Shown one piece after another: positions 24,000-32,957 of a stretch of 50,672 nt of DNA. Within the stretch, counting starts at the first letter, position 1. Each line of letters starts with the position of its first letter. Source of the stretch: an uncultured Lachnospira sp. GTDB lineage: Bacteria; Bacillota; Clostridia; Lachnospirales; Lachnospiraceae. The notes under the pieces were generated by a model. That model saw nothing but the letters and a program-made list of their open reading frames with translations, searched no databases and was not told where the DNA came from. Location: NCBI GenBank assembly GCA_910587485.1, contig CAJUKN010000019.1, forward strand, positions 1 to 50,672, written 5' to 3'. A program made the position numbers and the translations under genes.

Positions 24000-25855
24000 A
24001 AGAAACTAGGAAAGACAAGCTGCAATTACTTATCAGAAGAATATTTTTAATTATTACAGATATTCTTCTTATTAATGGAGCAGTGTATTTGTCACTGATT
24101 ATGAGATTTAATGTTGAGATATCAAGCATTGAAGAACAATATATTAGAAATTACGAAAAGGCTGTTATACCATTTACGATTATTACACTTGTTATATTCT
24201 GGTCTTTTAGAATGTATCACAGTCTTTGGCAATATGCCAGTATAGCAGAGCTGTACAAAATTGTTGAAGCGTGTATTGTGGCAGAGCTTATGCATCTTGC
24301 ACTTACAGCATTTATGGAATGGATGCTCCCACGTTCTTGTTATTTTATGTCTGGAATATTTTTGATTATGGCAATGGGAGCAAGTCGTTTTATGTATCGA
24401 ATGCTTAGAACAGTTATTCAAGAATACAGACATACTTCAGAACAAGTTAAAATTATGATTATTGGTGCAGGGGAAGCGACAAATATTTTGATGCGAGAGA
24501 TATCCAATTCAAGGTATCTTGATAATTCTAAGGTGATATGTATTATTGATGACGACCCTCAAAAAATCGGAAAATATATAAGAGGCGTTAAGATTATTGG
24601 CAATAGGGATAAGATTAAGGAATGTGCCAGATATTATGGTATTGATGAGATTATATATGCCATTCCTTCCTCCGATGTAGACACAAAGCACAAGATACTT
24701 AATATATGTAAAGAGACGCCTTGTAATCTTAAAATTCTTCCCGGTGTATATCAGCTTGTGGACGGAGAAGTCAGTATCAATGATATCCGAAATGTTGATG
24801 TGTTAGACTTACTTGGAAGAGAGCCTGTCAAGGTAGATATTGAGTCGATTATGGGATATGTCAAAAATAAATGTATTATGGTGACAGGCGGTGGCGGTTC
24901 GATTGGTTCTGAGTTATGCCGACAACTTGCAAGTCATCAGCCAAAATGCTTGATTATATTTGATATATATGAAAATAATGCTTACGATATACAACAAGAA
25001 TTGAAAAGAGATTTTCCGACGGTTAATGTTGTTACGTTGATTGGTTCTGTAAGAAATATGTCGCGTCTTGATTTTGTTTTTAAAAAGTATCAGCCAGATA
25101 TTGTGTATCATGCAGCAGCGCATAAGCATGTGCCATTGATGGAGGATAGTCCTAATGAGGCTGTTAAAAATAATGTTGTTGGCACATGGTATCTAGCACA
25201 GGTGGCAAACAAGTATCATGTGAAAAAATTTGTTATGATATCAACCGATAAAGCAGTCAATCCAACCAATGTTATGGGAGCAACAAAGCGTATTTGTGAG
25301 ATGATTATTCAGGCATATAATGAACGCTCAAAGACCGATTTTGTTGCCGTTCGATTTGGCAATGTGCTTGGCAGTAATGGTTCAGTTATTCCATTATTTA
25401 AAAAACAGATTGAATCTGGTGGTCCAGTGACAGTTACACACCCTGATATTATACGATATTTTATGACCATTCCAGAGGCGGTTTCATTGGTATTGCAAGC
25501 AGGAGCATATGCAAAAGGCGGCGAAATCTTTATTTTAGATATGGGCGAACCTGTTAAAATTGATGATTTGGCAAAGAATTTAATTCGATTATCTGGATAT
25601 ACATTAGGTGTTGATATGGAGATTCGATACACAGGATTACGTCCCGGTGAAAAATTGTATGAAGAGTTGCTTATGAAAGAGGAGGGGCTGCAAGATACAG
25701 CTAATAAGTTGATTCATATAGGAAAGCCAATAGAGTTTGACAAAGAACATTTTATTGATAATTTAAATGAGTTGAAAGAATGTGCTTATGATGAAACACA
25801 GGATATTAAAGAATTAATTAAAAAGGTGGCATCAACATATCAGCCACAAGGTTGA
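23996..25855 (+). CDS. Membrane nucleotide-sugar 4,6-dehydratase (CapD/PglF/WbpM type)
   Basis: This 619-aa protein has four N-terminal membrane helices (residues 10-125), a first Rossmann-like domain (MIIGAGEATNILMREI) and a C-terminal SDR domain with VTGGGGSIGSELCRQL (NAD site, about 296) and STDKAVNPTNVMGATKR (catalytic region, about 416). The family converts UDP-GlcNAc-type sugars to 4-keto-6-deoxy forms at the membrane, giving precursors such as QuiNAc or bacillosamine. The usual aminotransferase/acetyltransferase partners are not in the window. ATG 23996 is preferred because AATGAGG sits 8 nt upstream. Confidence 0.9.
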   Translation: MEETRKDKLQLLIRRIFLIITDILLINGAVYLSLIMRFNVEISSIEEQYIRNYEKAVIPFTIITLVIFWSFRMYHSLWQYASIAELYKIVEACIVAELMHLALTAFMEWMLPRSCYFMSGIFLIMAMGASRFMYRMLRTVIQEYRHTSEQVKIMIIGAGEATNILMREISNSRYLDNSKVICIIDDDPQKIGKYIRGVKIIGNRDKIKECARYYGIDEIIYAIPSSDVDTKHKILNICKETPCNLKILPGVYQLVDGEVSINDIRNVDVLDLLGREPVKVDIESIMGYVKNKCIMVTGGGGSIGSELCRQLASHQPKCLIIFDIYENNAYDIQQELKRDFPTVNVVTLIGSVRNMSRLDFVFKKYQPDIVYHAAAHKHVPLMEDSPNEAVKNNVVGTWYLAQVANKYHVKKFVMISTDKAVNPTNVMGATKRICEMIIQAYNERSKTDFVAVRFGNVLGSNGSVIPLFKKQIESGGPVTVTHPDIIRYFMTIPEAVSLVLQAGAYAKGGEIFILDMGEPVKIDDLAKNLIRLSGYTLGVDMEIRYTGLRPGEKLYEELLMKEEGLQDTANKLIHIGKPIEFDKEHFIDNLNELKECAYDETQDIKELIKKVASTYQPQG

Positions 25856-25952
25856 TGATAAAATAGAGACCGTTATACTAGGAATTGAATATATAAGATA
25901 GGGTTTGACATTGTATAAACGTTGCGCCAACAAAGCGCAGAAATGAGGAAAT

Positions 25953-27122
25953 ATGCGTGTATTACAAGTGATAGATGATATGGGGTTGAACAGTGGTGTT
26001 AGCTCTATGCTGCTTAATTATTATAAATATATAGACCATGATAAAGTAAATTTTGACTTTATGGTATACAATACAGTATCCGATGATGTAAAAAAGTACT
26101 GCAAACGTAATCATTCAAAGATATATGAAGTTGGTCCATTGTCAGGAAAAACCATATTAGATGGTACACTCTACAAAAAAGTAGAAGGTGTGATGAAAAA
26201 ATATGCGCAAAAATATGATGTAATACATGGGCATGAGTCCAACACGGCATTTATTTATATGAAGCTGGCAAAAAAATATGGGATAAAAAATAGAATCATA
26301 CACAGTCATAATGCTAGAGGAGCCGATGGCATAGTGAAAAAAGTACGCAATTTTATATTGAATCGTTATGGTTTAAAATATGCTACAAATTATTGTGCAT
26401 GTTCAAAGAAAGCAGCAACATATCTATATGGAACAACAAATCATGTCACGATTATCAACAATGCAATTGATATCAATCAATTTCGATTTCAGCCAGAAGT
26501 AAGAAATCGTATGCGCAAAAAATTAGGTGTGGAAAATATGTTTGTTGTGGGGCATGTTGGAAGGTTTGCACCACAAAAAAACCATGAATATGTGATTGAT
26601 ATTTTTTGGCGGTTTCATCAAAAGGTATGCGACAGCAAATTAATACTGATTGGTGATGGTGAGTTAATGGATAAGATAAAACAGAAAGTAAGTGCATTGC
26701 ACTTAAATGCTGCTGTTTTATTTGAGGGAGTACAAGACAATGTTAATGAATATATGCAGGCAATGGATGCATTTGTGCTGCCTTCAATGTATGAGGGGCT
26801 TCCAGTAGTATGTGTTGAAGCGCAGGCAGCAGGATTAAGCTGTGTGGTGTCAAAAGAAGTGACAAGAGAAGTGAAAATCACTAAAAATGTTAAATTTATA
26901 GGAATAGATAATAAACATGCTGTTTTGCAATCAACAGCACAACCAAATCAAAAGGATATTAAAGATTGGGTGCAGGAATTACTAAAGATAAGGAAAACAA
27001 GAACAGTTGATAGTAGAAAAGCATGTGCAGATAGCGTTGTAAAACAAGGGTTTGATATTAGAGAACAGAGCAAAAAGTTAGAAAATTATTATATAAAATT
27101 AAGTAATCGCATGAAAGATTAA
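25953..27122 (+). CDS. GT4 glycosyltransferase, EpsF-like
   Basis: A 389-aa GT-B fold enzyme. N-terminal: VLQVIDDMGLNSGVSSMLLN and NRIIHSHNARG. C-terminal nucleotide-sugar domain: VVGHVGRFAPQKNHEYVIDI, ADLLIGDGEL-like LILIGDGELMDKIKQK, and FVLPSMYEGLPVVCVEAQAA with the EX7E-type glutamates. It probably transfers a hexose to the lipid-linked chain in the cytoplasm. Ribosome site AATGAGG. It stands alone between gaps of 97 and 260 nt. Confidence 0.9.
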   Translation: MRVLQVIDDMGLNSGVSSMLLNYYKYIDHDKVNFDFMVYNTVSDDVKKYCKRNHSKIYEVGPLSGKTILDGTLYKKVEGVMKKYAQKYDVIHGHESNTAFIYMKLAKKYGIKNRIIHSHNARGADGIVKKVRNFILNRYGLKYATNYCACSKKAATYLYGTTNHVTIINNAIDINQFRFQPEVRNRMRKKLGVENMFVVGHVGRFAPQKNHEYVIDIFWRFHQKVCDSKLILIGDGELMDKIKQKVSALHLNAAVLFEGVQDNVNEYMQAMDAFVLPSMYEGLPVVCVEAQAAGLSCVVSKEVTREVKITKNVKFIGIDNKHAVLQSTAQPNQKDIKDWVQELLKIRKTRTVDSRKACADSVVKQGFDIREQSKKLENYYIKLSNRMKD

Positions 27123-27382
27123 TATATAAAATAACAAATTTATATATTATAAAAATATTATTATATTTGGATAAGTATTTAATCCCATCAAGGATATCTG
27201 CTTTAACTTAAAAATGCAAAATTTATATTATTTTATCCTATGTATATTGCAGTCAATGTATTTAGATTGCCACAGCACAAACTCAATGGATATTCATTGC
27301 AATAGTACAAAGATTGGATTATTTTATTGAATAGTACAATTTGCAGTCATTTATCTTGGTTAAATACCAGAATAGGAGAATT

Positions 27383-28303
27383 ATGGATAATAAATGCGTT
27401 GTTATATTAATGGCAACTTATAATGGCGGCAGCTACCTTTCACAACAGTTGGATAGTATTCTTGCACAGACATATAAAAATTGGAAGTTGTTAGTAAGGG
27501 ATGATTGTTCTACCGATAATACACTAGATATATTAAAAAAATACAAAGAACAAGATAAAAGAATTACAATTTTGGATAATAAGGGAATCAATCTTAAAAC
27601 TATTGGAAATTTTTTTGAATTAATCCAATGCGCGCCTGACAGTGACTATTATGCGTTGTGTGACCAAGACGATTATTGGTATCCAGATAAATTAAAACGT
27701 GCAATTTTATGTCTTGAAAATAAATTCAATGATAATAGTATACCATTACTATATTGTGGAGCAAAGGAAATTGCAGATAAAAACTTAAATGTTAGGGAAA
27801 TTAGCGTTATTTCTAATCCAAAGATTATTTGGCAAAGTGCGCTTGTTGAAAATATATGTACAGGCTGTACCTGTGTCTTTAATGATGCTTTAAGGCAGAA
27901 GGCTGTTTTATATACGCCCCAAAAATGTATTATGCACGATTGGTGGCTTTATCTTTTGGCAGTTGGAATGGGAAAAGTACATTATGATGAAAAGCCTTAT
28001 ATTAAATATAGACAACATGATAATAATGTTTGTGGGGATATTGATTCAGGCTGGAAACTGTTTCGTTATAGATTGCAGCAATTATTTAGCAAAAGAGGAC
28101 AAACGTATGAGCAGACAGAGGAGTTTTTAAAGGCATTTGGATTACAGCTAGGAACAAGAGAGCGAAAAATTGCAAAGTTGTTGATTTTGTCAAAACACAA
28201 TATAAGAGCAAGAATATACTTAGTACATAAACATGTAGTGTACAGACAGACGAAAAAAGATAACAGAGTTGTAAAATTTCTTGTATTAACTGGAAAACTT
28301 TGA
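27383..28303 (+). CDS. GT2 glycosyltransferase, rhamnosyltransferase-like
   Basis: A 306-aa GT-A enzyme: VVILMATYNGGSYLSQQLDS, RDDCSTDNTLDIL, YYALCDQDDYWYPDKLKRAI and MHDWWLYLLAVGMGKVHYDE. The CDQDDxWxPDKL motif is typical of rhamnosyl- and related transferases of O-antigen and capsule clusters. I chose ATG 27383 over the longer frame (27341) because an AGGAG site lies 6 nt upstream. The 260 nt before it are AT-rich with no clear feature. Confidence 0.85.
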   Translation: MDNKCVVILMATYNGGSYLSQQLDSILAQTYKNWKLLVRDDCSTDNTLDILKKYKEQDKRITILDNKGINLKTIGNFFELIQCAPDSDYYALCDQDDYWYPDKLKRAILCLENKFNDNSIPLLYCGAKEIADKNLNVREISVISNPKIIWQSALVENICTGCTCVFNDALRQKAVLYTPQKCIMHDWWLYLLAVGMGKVHYDEKPYIKYRQHDNNVCGDIDSGWKLFRYRLQQLFSKRGQTYEQTEEFLKAFGLQLGTRERKIAKLLILSKHNIRARIYLVHKHVVYRQTKKDNRVVKFLVLTGKL

Positions 28304-28350
28304 TAGAATAACTTGAAAAATTAAAACATTTTTAAAGATGGAGATGGATA

Positions 28351-29148
28351 GTGAAAAGCATATTAGATATATTTCATAATAGAAAAATGATAGGAAGACT
28401 TGCAATTAATGATTTTAAGAATAAATTTGCTGGCTCTTATTTGGGAATATTTTGGGCATTTGCACAGCCGATTGTTATTGTGTCTATATATTGGATGATA
28501 TTTGAGAAGGGATTTCGTTCAAGACCCTTGCCAGAAATGCCAGATTTTCCATATTTGTTATGGTTGATAGCAGGTATGTGTCCTTGGTTTTTCTTAAATG
28601 ATGCTATGAATAACAGTACAAACTGTCTGATAGAATATGGTTATATCGTAAAAAAAATGAAATTTAATATTGATATTATCCCTCTAATTAAAATTGTGTC
28701 AGCAGCTTTTGTTCATGCGTTCTTTATGGTTTTGGTGATTGTTGTATATGTATTGTATGGAAAGGTGCCAACTGCGTATGCGCTGCAAATGCTGTATTAT
28801 ACATTTGGAACATTTTGTTTTTCGGTAGCATTAGTTTATTTTACTTCTGCAATTAATGTATTTTTTAGAGATATGGCTCAGATTGTGGGCATTGTTCTTC
28901 AATATGGTATGTGGGTAGTGCCTGTTATGATTGCCGAATCGCAATATCCTGAATTTCTAAGACCAATTTTAAAGTTTAATCCAATGTATTATATTGTTGA
29001 AGGATATAGGGATGCTCTTATCAGACAGGTTGGTTTTTGGGAAGATCCAATGATGACATTGTATTTTTGGGTTGTAGTTATTTTATTATTTTTAATAGGT
29101 AGATTTATATTTAAGAGAATGAAACCACATTTTGCAGATGTGATGTAA
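28351..29148 (+). CDS. ABC-2 type glycan exporter permease (Wzm/TagG/RfbA family)
   Basis: A 265-aa membrane protein with about six helices: NKFAGSYLGIFWAFAQPIVI, WLIAGMCPWFFLNDAMN, then YGMWVVPVMIAESQYPEF and KFNPMYYIVEGYRDALIRQV. These are hallmark segments of polysaccharide export permeases. It pairs with the ATPase gene 63 nt downstream to move the finished lipid-linked polymer across the membrane. GTG start with GGAGATGG upstream. Confidence 0.92.
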   Translation: MKSILDIFHNRKMIGRLAINDFKNKFAGSYLGIFWAFAQPIVIVSIYWMIFEKGFRSRPLPEMPDFPYLLWLIAGMCPWFFLNDAMNNSTNCLIEYGYIVKKMKFNIDIIPLIKIVSAAFVHAFFMVLVIVVYVLYGKVPTAYALQMLYYTFGTFCFSVALVYFTSAINVFFRDMAQIVGIVLQYGMWVVPVMIAESQYPEFLRPILKFNPMYYIVEGYRDALIRQVGFWEDPMMTLYFWVVVILLFLIGRFIFKRMKPHFADVM

Positions 29149-29211
29149 AACAATATTTAATATGCTATTAATATCTGTAATATAAATGAAATAGCCAGAA
29201 ATGAGGGAATA

Positions 29212-30492
29212 ATGGATTATAGTATAGAAGTAGATGGTATTAGCAAAGTATATAAATTATATAATAAGCCTTCTGATAGGTTAAAAGAGGCATTGTCCCC
29301 TATAAAAAAGAGTTATCATACCGATTTTTATGCGTTACATGATTTGAATTTTAAGATTAAGCCCGGTGAAACAGTTGGTTTTGTTGGTAAAAATGGTTCA
29401 GGAAAATCAACATTACTTAAAATTTTAACGGAAGTATTAACTCCAACAACAGGGCAGCTTAAAATTAATGGCAAGGTTTCCGCATTGTTGGAGCTTGGTG
29501 CTGGTTTTAATAGTGAATATACAGGTATGGAAAATATCTATCTTAATGGAACGATTATGGGATACAGCAGAGAAGAGATGGATAAAAAAGTTGATGATAT
29601 CGTAAGTTTTGCGGATATTGGCAAATATATTAATCAGCCAGTAAAGACTTATTCAAGTGGTATGTTTGTTCGTCTTGCATTTGCAGTTGCCATTAATGTT
29701 GAACCAGATATTTTAATTGTAGATGAGGCGTTGGCAGTTGGCGATATTCGTTTTCAGTTAAAATGTATGGATAAGTTTCTTGAATTTAAGGAAAAGGGAA
29801 TTACAATTTTGTATGTAAGCCATGATGTCAATTCAATTAAACGATTTTGTACAAGAGCAATCTGGATTAATGAAGGACAACTTGAAGCAGATGGTGATGT
29901 TGATACGATTACAGACAAATACCTTGATTATTTAAAGACATTGGATTCACAAGATAATACAAGTGATAAGGTTACAGATAAAGGTATGGAGAGCAAAGAG
30001 AATGGCAATAATGAAGCAGTACGAGATATGGAAAGCAGTGTTGATATTGCAGAGGTTGTCAGTCTTACAGTAGTAAACAGTAAGGGAGAAGAAACGACTG
30101 ATATTGTGCATGGGGAAGATATTAAACTGACGCTCAAATATTATGTCAATGATACATCGATAAAGAAGCCAGTAGTTGGCATTGCTCTATTAAGATTGGA
30201 TAATTTGTATGTATGCGGATTAAATACATTGCTTGATAAAGTGGACGTGCCATGGGAAAAGGGATATAATGAAGTGACATTAGAGTATGACAACTTTAAT
30301 CTTGTGGGAGGCGGATATTATTTTGATGTGGCATTATATGACCAGACAGCTTCCGTTCCTTTCGATTACCGAACAAAATATAAAGAAATATTTGTGAAGA
30401 TGGGCTATATTGCAGAAGGTATAGAGATACTGCCGCATAAATGGCAAATAGGGAAGGTTTCGTATGAAGTATGCAACAGAGATAAAATTTGA
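29212..30492 (+). CDS. Glycan exporter ATPase with Wzt-type C-terminal domain
   Basis: A 426-aa protein. Residues 1-240 form an ABC ATPase: Walker A GKNGSGKST (59-67), signature YSSGMFVRLAFAVA, Walker B ILIVDEALAVGD, switch His in VSHDV. After an acidic linker (about 240-275), residues 280-426 form a beta-sandwich like Wzt_C, which recognises the chain end in O8/O9a-type export: SLTVVNSKGEETTDIVHGED, FDVALYDQTASVPFDYRTKY. The presence of this domain suggests export depends on a chain-terminal modification. It overlaps the methyltransferase gene by 29 nt. Confidence 0.92.
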   Translation: MDYSIEVDGISKVYKLYNKPSDRLKEALSPIKKSYHTDFYALHDLNFKIKPGETVGFVGKNGSGKSTLLKILTEVLTPTTGQLKINGKVSALLELGAGFNSEYTGMENIYLNGTIMGYSREEMDKKVDDIVSFADIGKYINQPVKTYSSGMFVRLAFAVAINVEPDILIVDEALAVGDIRFQLKCMDKFLEFKEKGITILYVSHDVNSIKRFCTRAIWINEGQLEADGDVDTITDKYLDYLKTLDSQDNTSDKVTDKGMESKENGNNEAVRDMESSVDIAEVVSLTVVNSKGEETTDIVHGEDIKLTLKYYVNDTSIKKPVVGIALLRLDNLYVCGLNTLLDKVDVPWEKGYNEVTLEYDNFNLVGGGYYFDVALYDQTASVPFDYRTKYKEIFVKMGYIAEGIEILPHKWQIGKVSYEVCNRDKI

Positions 30493-31717
30493 TTTTAATA
30501 ATACAATGACGATTTTTATTGATAATATTGAACCAAACTCAACGATTCTTGAATTTGGACCAGCAAGTGGACGTTTGACAAGATACTTAAAAGAAGAAAA
30601 AAAGTGTGACATGTATATTGTTGAATTAGACGAGGAAGCGGGCAAAATTGCAGCGCAGTCAGCAAAAGATTATGTTATTGGGGATATTCAGGATTATGTG
30701 TGGGTTGAAAAGTTTGCAGGTATCCAGTTTGATTATATATTGTTTGCTGATGTTTTAGAACATCTCACAGAAGCAGCAAATGTTGTCAAGGAAGCAGCAA
30801 AGCTGTTAAAGCCAACAGGACAAATTTGTCTTTCTGTGCCAAATATTGCGCATAACTCTGTTATAATTGATATGATAAATAACAAGTTTGAATATAAAGC
30901 GACAGGCATTATGGATAATACACATGTACATTTTTATACGAAAGATTCTCTGGATCTATTTGTGAAAGAATGTGGTTTGTATATTGAAAAGAGATTTGGA
31001 ACGTATACACAGGTAGGTCTTAATGAATTTGATAATTCGTATGAGAATATGCCAGAGTTATTTAAGGAATATTTAAAATCCAGAAAATATGGAGAACTTT
31101 ATCAGTTTGTATATGTTGTATCAAAAAATCCTAAAGCGAAAAATGAAGATTACATTGTTGAATATGCAGATTATCAGTATGTTCAAATTTTTTTGGATTA
31201 CAAGGGTGAGGGATATGTTGAGCATAGCAAATGGTATATACATTCTGATGAAAAGACAATAACCATTCAAATTAATGATATTCATGATGCCAGCAAATTA
31301 AGAATAGACCCTGCTAATTTTCCTTGTATTGTTCATATGAAAAAAGTTGAAGGGGTAAGAAATGACGAAACAAGCACATTAGAATTTGATTCAAGCAATG
31401 CTGTATTCACAAGAAATAATAAATATATATTTAATATTGACGATTCTCAAATACATTATAAGCTGCCAGAAGATTTTTATGACAGCTTGGTGATAGAGAT
31501 GGAACTTACAAGTTGCAGAGATGATGATTTAGGTATACTAGAAGATGTGAAACATAGTGTGTATGAAAGAGAACAAGAATTACTAAACGTTATCAAAGAA
31601 AAGGAACAAGAGATTTCTAAGTGCAAACAAGAAAATTTGTTTTATCATTATTTTGTATCGAAAAAACCCATTAATTTATTATATAAATTATACTGCAAAA
31701 AAAACCACAGAGAGTAG
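30464..31717 (+). CDS. SAM methyltransferase with beta domain and C-terminal coiled coil
   Basis: A 417-aa protein. Residues 1-215 form a class I methyltransferase: ILEFGPASGRLTRYL (SAM-binding loop), ADVLEHL, LLKPTGQICLSVPNIAH, DNTHVHFYTKDSL. Residues about 220-350 look like a beta-rich carbohydrate-binding region. Residues about 360-395 form a coiled coil (REQELLNVIKEKEQEISKCK). It starts inside the exporter ATPase gene. Methyltransferase plus coiled coil next to a Wzt-type ATPase recalls the WbdD chain-length cap, although no kinase domain is present here. Confidence 0.85.
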   Translation: MKYATEIKFDFNNTMTIFIDNIEPNSTILEFGPASGRLTRYLKEEKKCDMYIVELDEEAGKIAAQSAKDYVIGDIQDYVWVEKFAGIQFDYILFADVLEHLTEAANVVKEAAKLLKPTGQICLSVPNIAHNSVIIDMINNKFEYKATGIMDNTHVHFYTKDSLDLFVKECGLYIEKRFGTYTQVGLNEFDNSYENMPELFKEYLKSRKYGELYQFVYVVSKNPKAKNEDYIVEYADYQYVQIFLDYKGEGYVEHSKWYIHSDEKTITIQINDIHDASKLRIDPANFPCIVHMKKVEGVRNDETSTLEFDSSNAVFTRNNKYIFNIDDSQIHYKLPEDFYDSLVIEMELTSCRDDDLGILEDVKHSVYEREQELLNVIKEKEQEISKCKQENLFYHYFVSKKPINLLYKLYCKKNHRE

Positions 31718-31751
31718 GTTGAAAAATTCAACCACAGATTGGAGAATGATG

Positions 31752-32957
31752 ATGGCTGATAGAAAAAAAGTGGCTGTATTGAATCCATATGTTTCTACAA
31801 GAGGTGGTGGAGAGAAGCATATGGGGTATCTTTGTCAGTTTATTGAACAATATTATAACTATAATGTCGATATTGATATTTTGGTTAGTGATAATGAAGC
31901 ATTTGATGTATATGCAGATGATTTTGTTACCATTCAAGACCTCAATAATCAGTTTGGACTACAATTAACAAATACATCAATACGTATTTTAAAATTGCCA
32001 AAGATGGTTGACCGTAAATCATATTTAAAAAGTAAATCCATGCTTCAAAAGGCGACAAAAGAATATGATGTATTTATCAATTTTATGTTTTTAAGTAAAC
32101 ATGTGGGGAAGGCGAAAAAAAATATATATGAAGTAATGTTTCCGCCGTTGAGATATCGATGGGAGCTTAACAAAAATATATTCTATAAGCTTTTTGGAAC
32201 ATTTCTGGACTGGATTTATTATAGAAGCTATGATGTATATATTAGTAACTCACAATTTACAAACAAATGGCAAAATGAATATTGGGGAGAAAATCATAAC
32301 CACCGTTATGTGTATCCACCTGTATTTAGTGAAAAAGATATTGAAAATCGATATGATGAAGAAAAAAAAGAAAATATTATTGTGAGTGTAGGGCGTTTTT
32401 TTGTGTCTGCTCACAGCAAAAAGCAGCTTGAGATGGTTCGTTTTTTTGTCAATCATCAAGAACTATTTAAAGATTATGAATATCATCTGTGCGGTGCAGT
32501 TTCGGATGACCCAGACGACCAGCACTATCTGTCAAAAGTGCAAAAAGAGGCTGACAAAGTGGATAATGTATTTATTCATCTATTTTGCGCTCATGATAAA
32601 TTGATGGAGCTTTACAGTAAGGCAAAGATATTTTGGCATGCCACAGGGTATCAGGTCAATGAAGATAAAGAGCCAGAAAAGATGGAGCATTTTGGTATCA
32701 CAACGGTTGAAGCAATGAGTTATGGTGCAGTTCCAGTAGTAATTAACAAAGGCGGACAAAAAGAGACCGTTTGTGAGGGTGTCAATGGTTTTCGGTGGGA
32801 TACAGAGGAAGATTGTGTTGGCAAGACAAAGATGCTTATTGAAAATGATGCATTGAGAAAACAGTTTGCTTCAAGGTCAGTCGATTTTGCAAAAAACTAT
32901 TCCATAGAAAAATTCAATGAAGCGAATAGGAGAATTTTTGATGAGTACAAAATATGA
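31752..32957 (+). CDS. GT4 glycosyltransferase, ALG11-like
   Basis: A 401-aa GT-B enzyme: KVAVLNPYVSTRGGGEKHMG at the N-terminus, SNSQFTNKWQNEYWG, IVSVGRFFVSAHSKKQLEMV and EHFGITTVEAMSYGAVPVVI with the family glutamates. The WHATGYQVNEDKEPEKMEHF segment is typical of the ALG11-like mannosyltransferase group, which would suit the manC gene nearby. Of three tandem ATGs, 31752 has the best spacing to GGAG. It ends 17 nt inside the next gene. Confidence 0.85.
   Translation: MADRKKVAVLNPYVSTRGGGEKHMGYLCQFIEQYYNYNVDIDILVSDNEAFDVYADDFVTIQDLNNQFGLQLTNTSIRILKLPKMVDRKSYLKSKSMLQKATKEYDVFINFMFLSKHVGKAKKNIYEVMFPPLRYRWELNKNIFYKLFGTFLDWIYYRSYDVYISNSQFTNKWQNEYWGENHNHRYVYPPVFSEKDIENRYDEEKKENIIVSVGRFFVSAHSKKQLEMVRFFVNHQELFKDYEYHLCGAVSDDPDDQHYLSKVQKEADKVDNVFIHLFCAHDKLMELYSKAKIFWHATGYQVNEDKEPEKMEHFGITTVEAMSYGAVPVVINKGGQKETVCEGVNGFRWDTEEDCVGKTKMLIENDALRKQFASRSVDFAKNYSIEKFNEANRRIFDEYKI

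Noticed and set aside
27123..27382. Third copy of the 125-nt structured repeat inside the glycan cluster
   Set aside because: Only a 15-nt match (GATATCTGCTTTAAC near 27188) to one end of the element was seen, with no hairpin core. Too little to call.
31653..31751. Upstream extension of the ALG11-like GT4 to 31653
   Set aside because: The extra residues are a frame-shifted read of the methyltransferase end. GGAG plus the ATG at 31752 gives a normal N-terminus.
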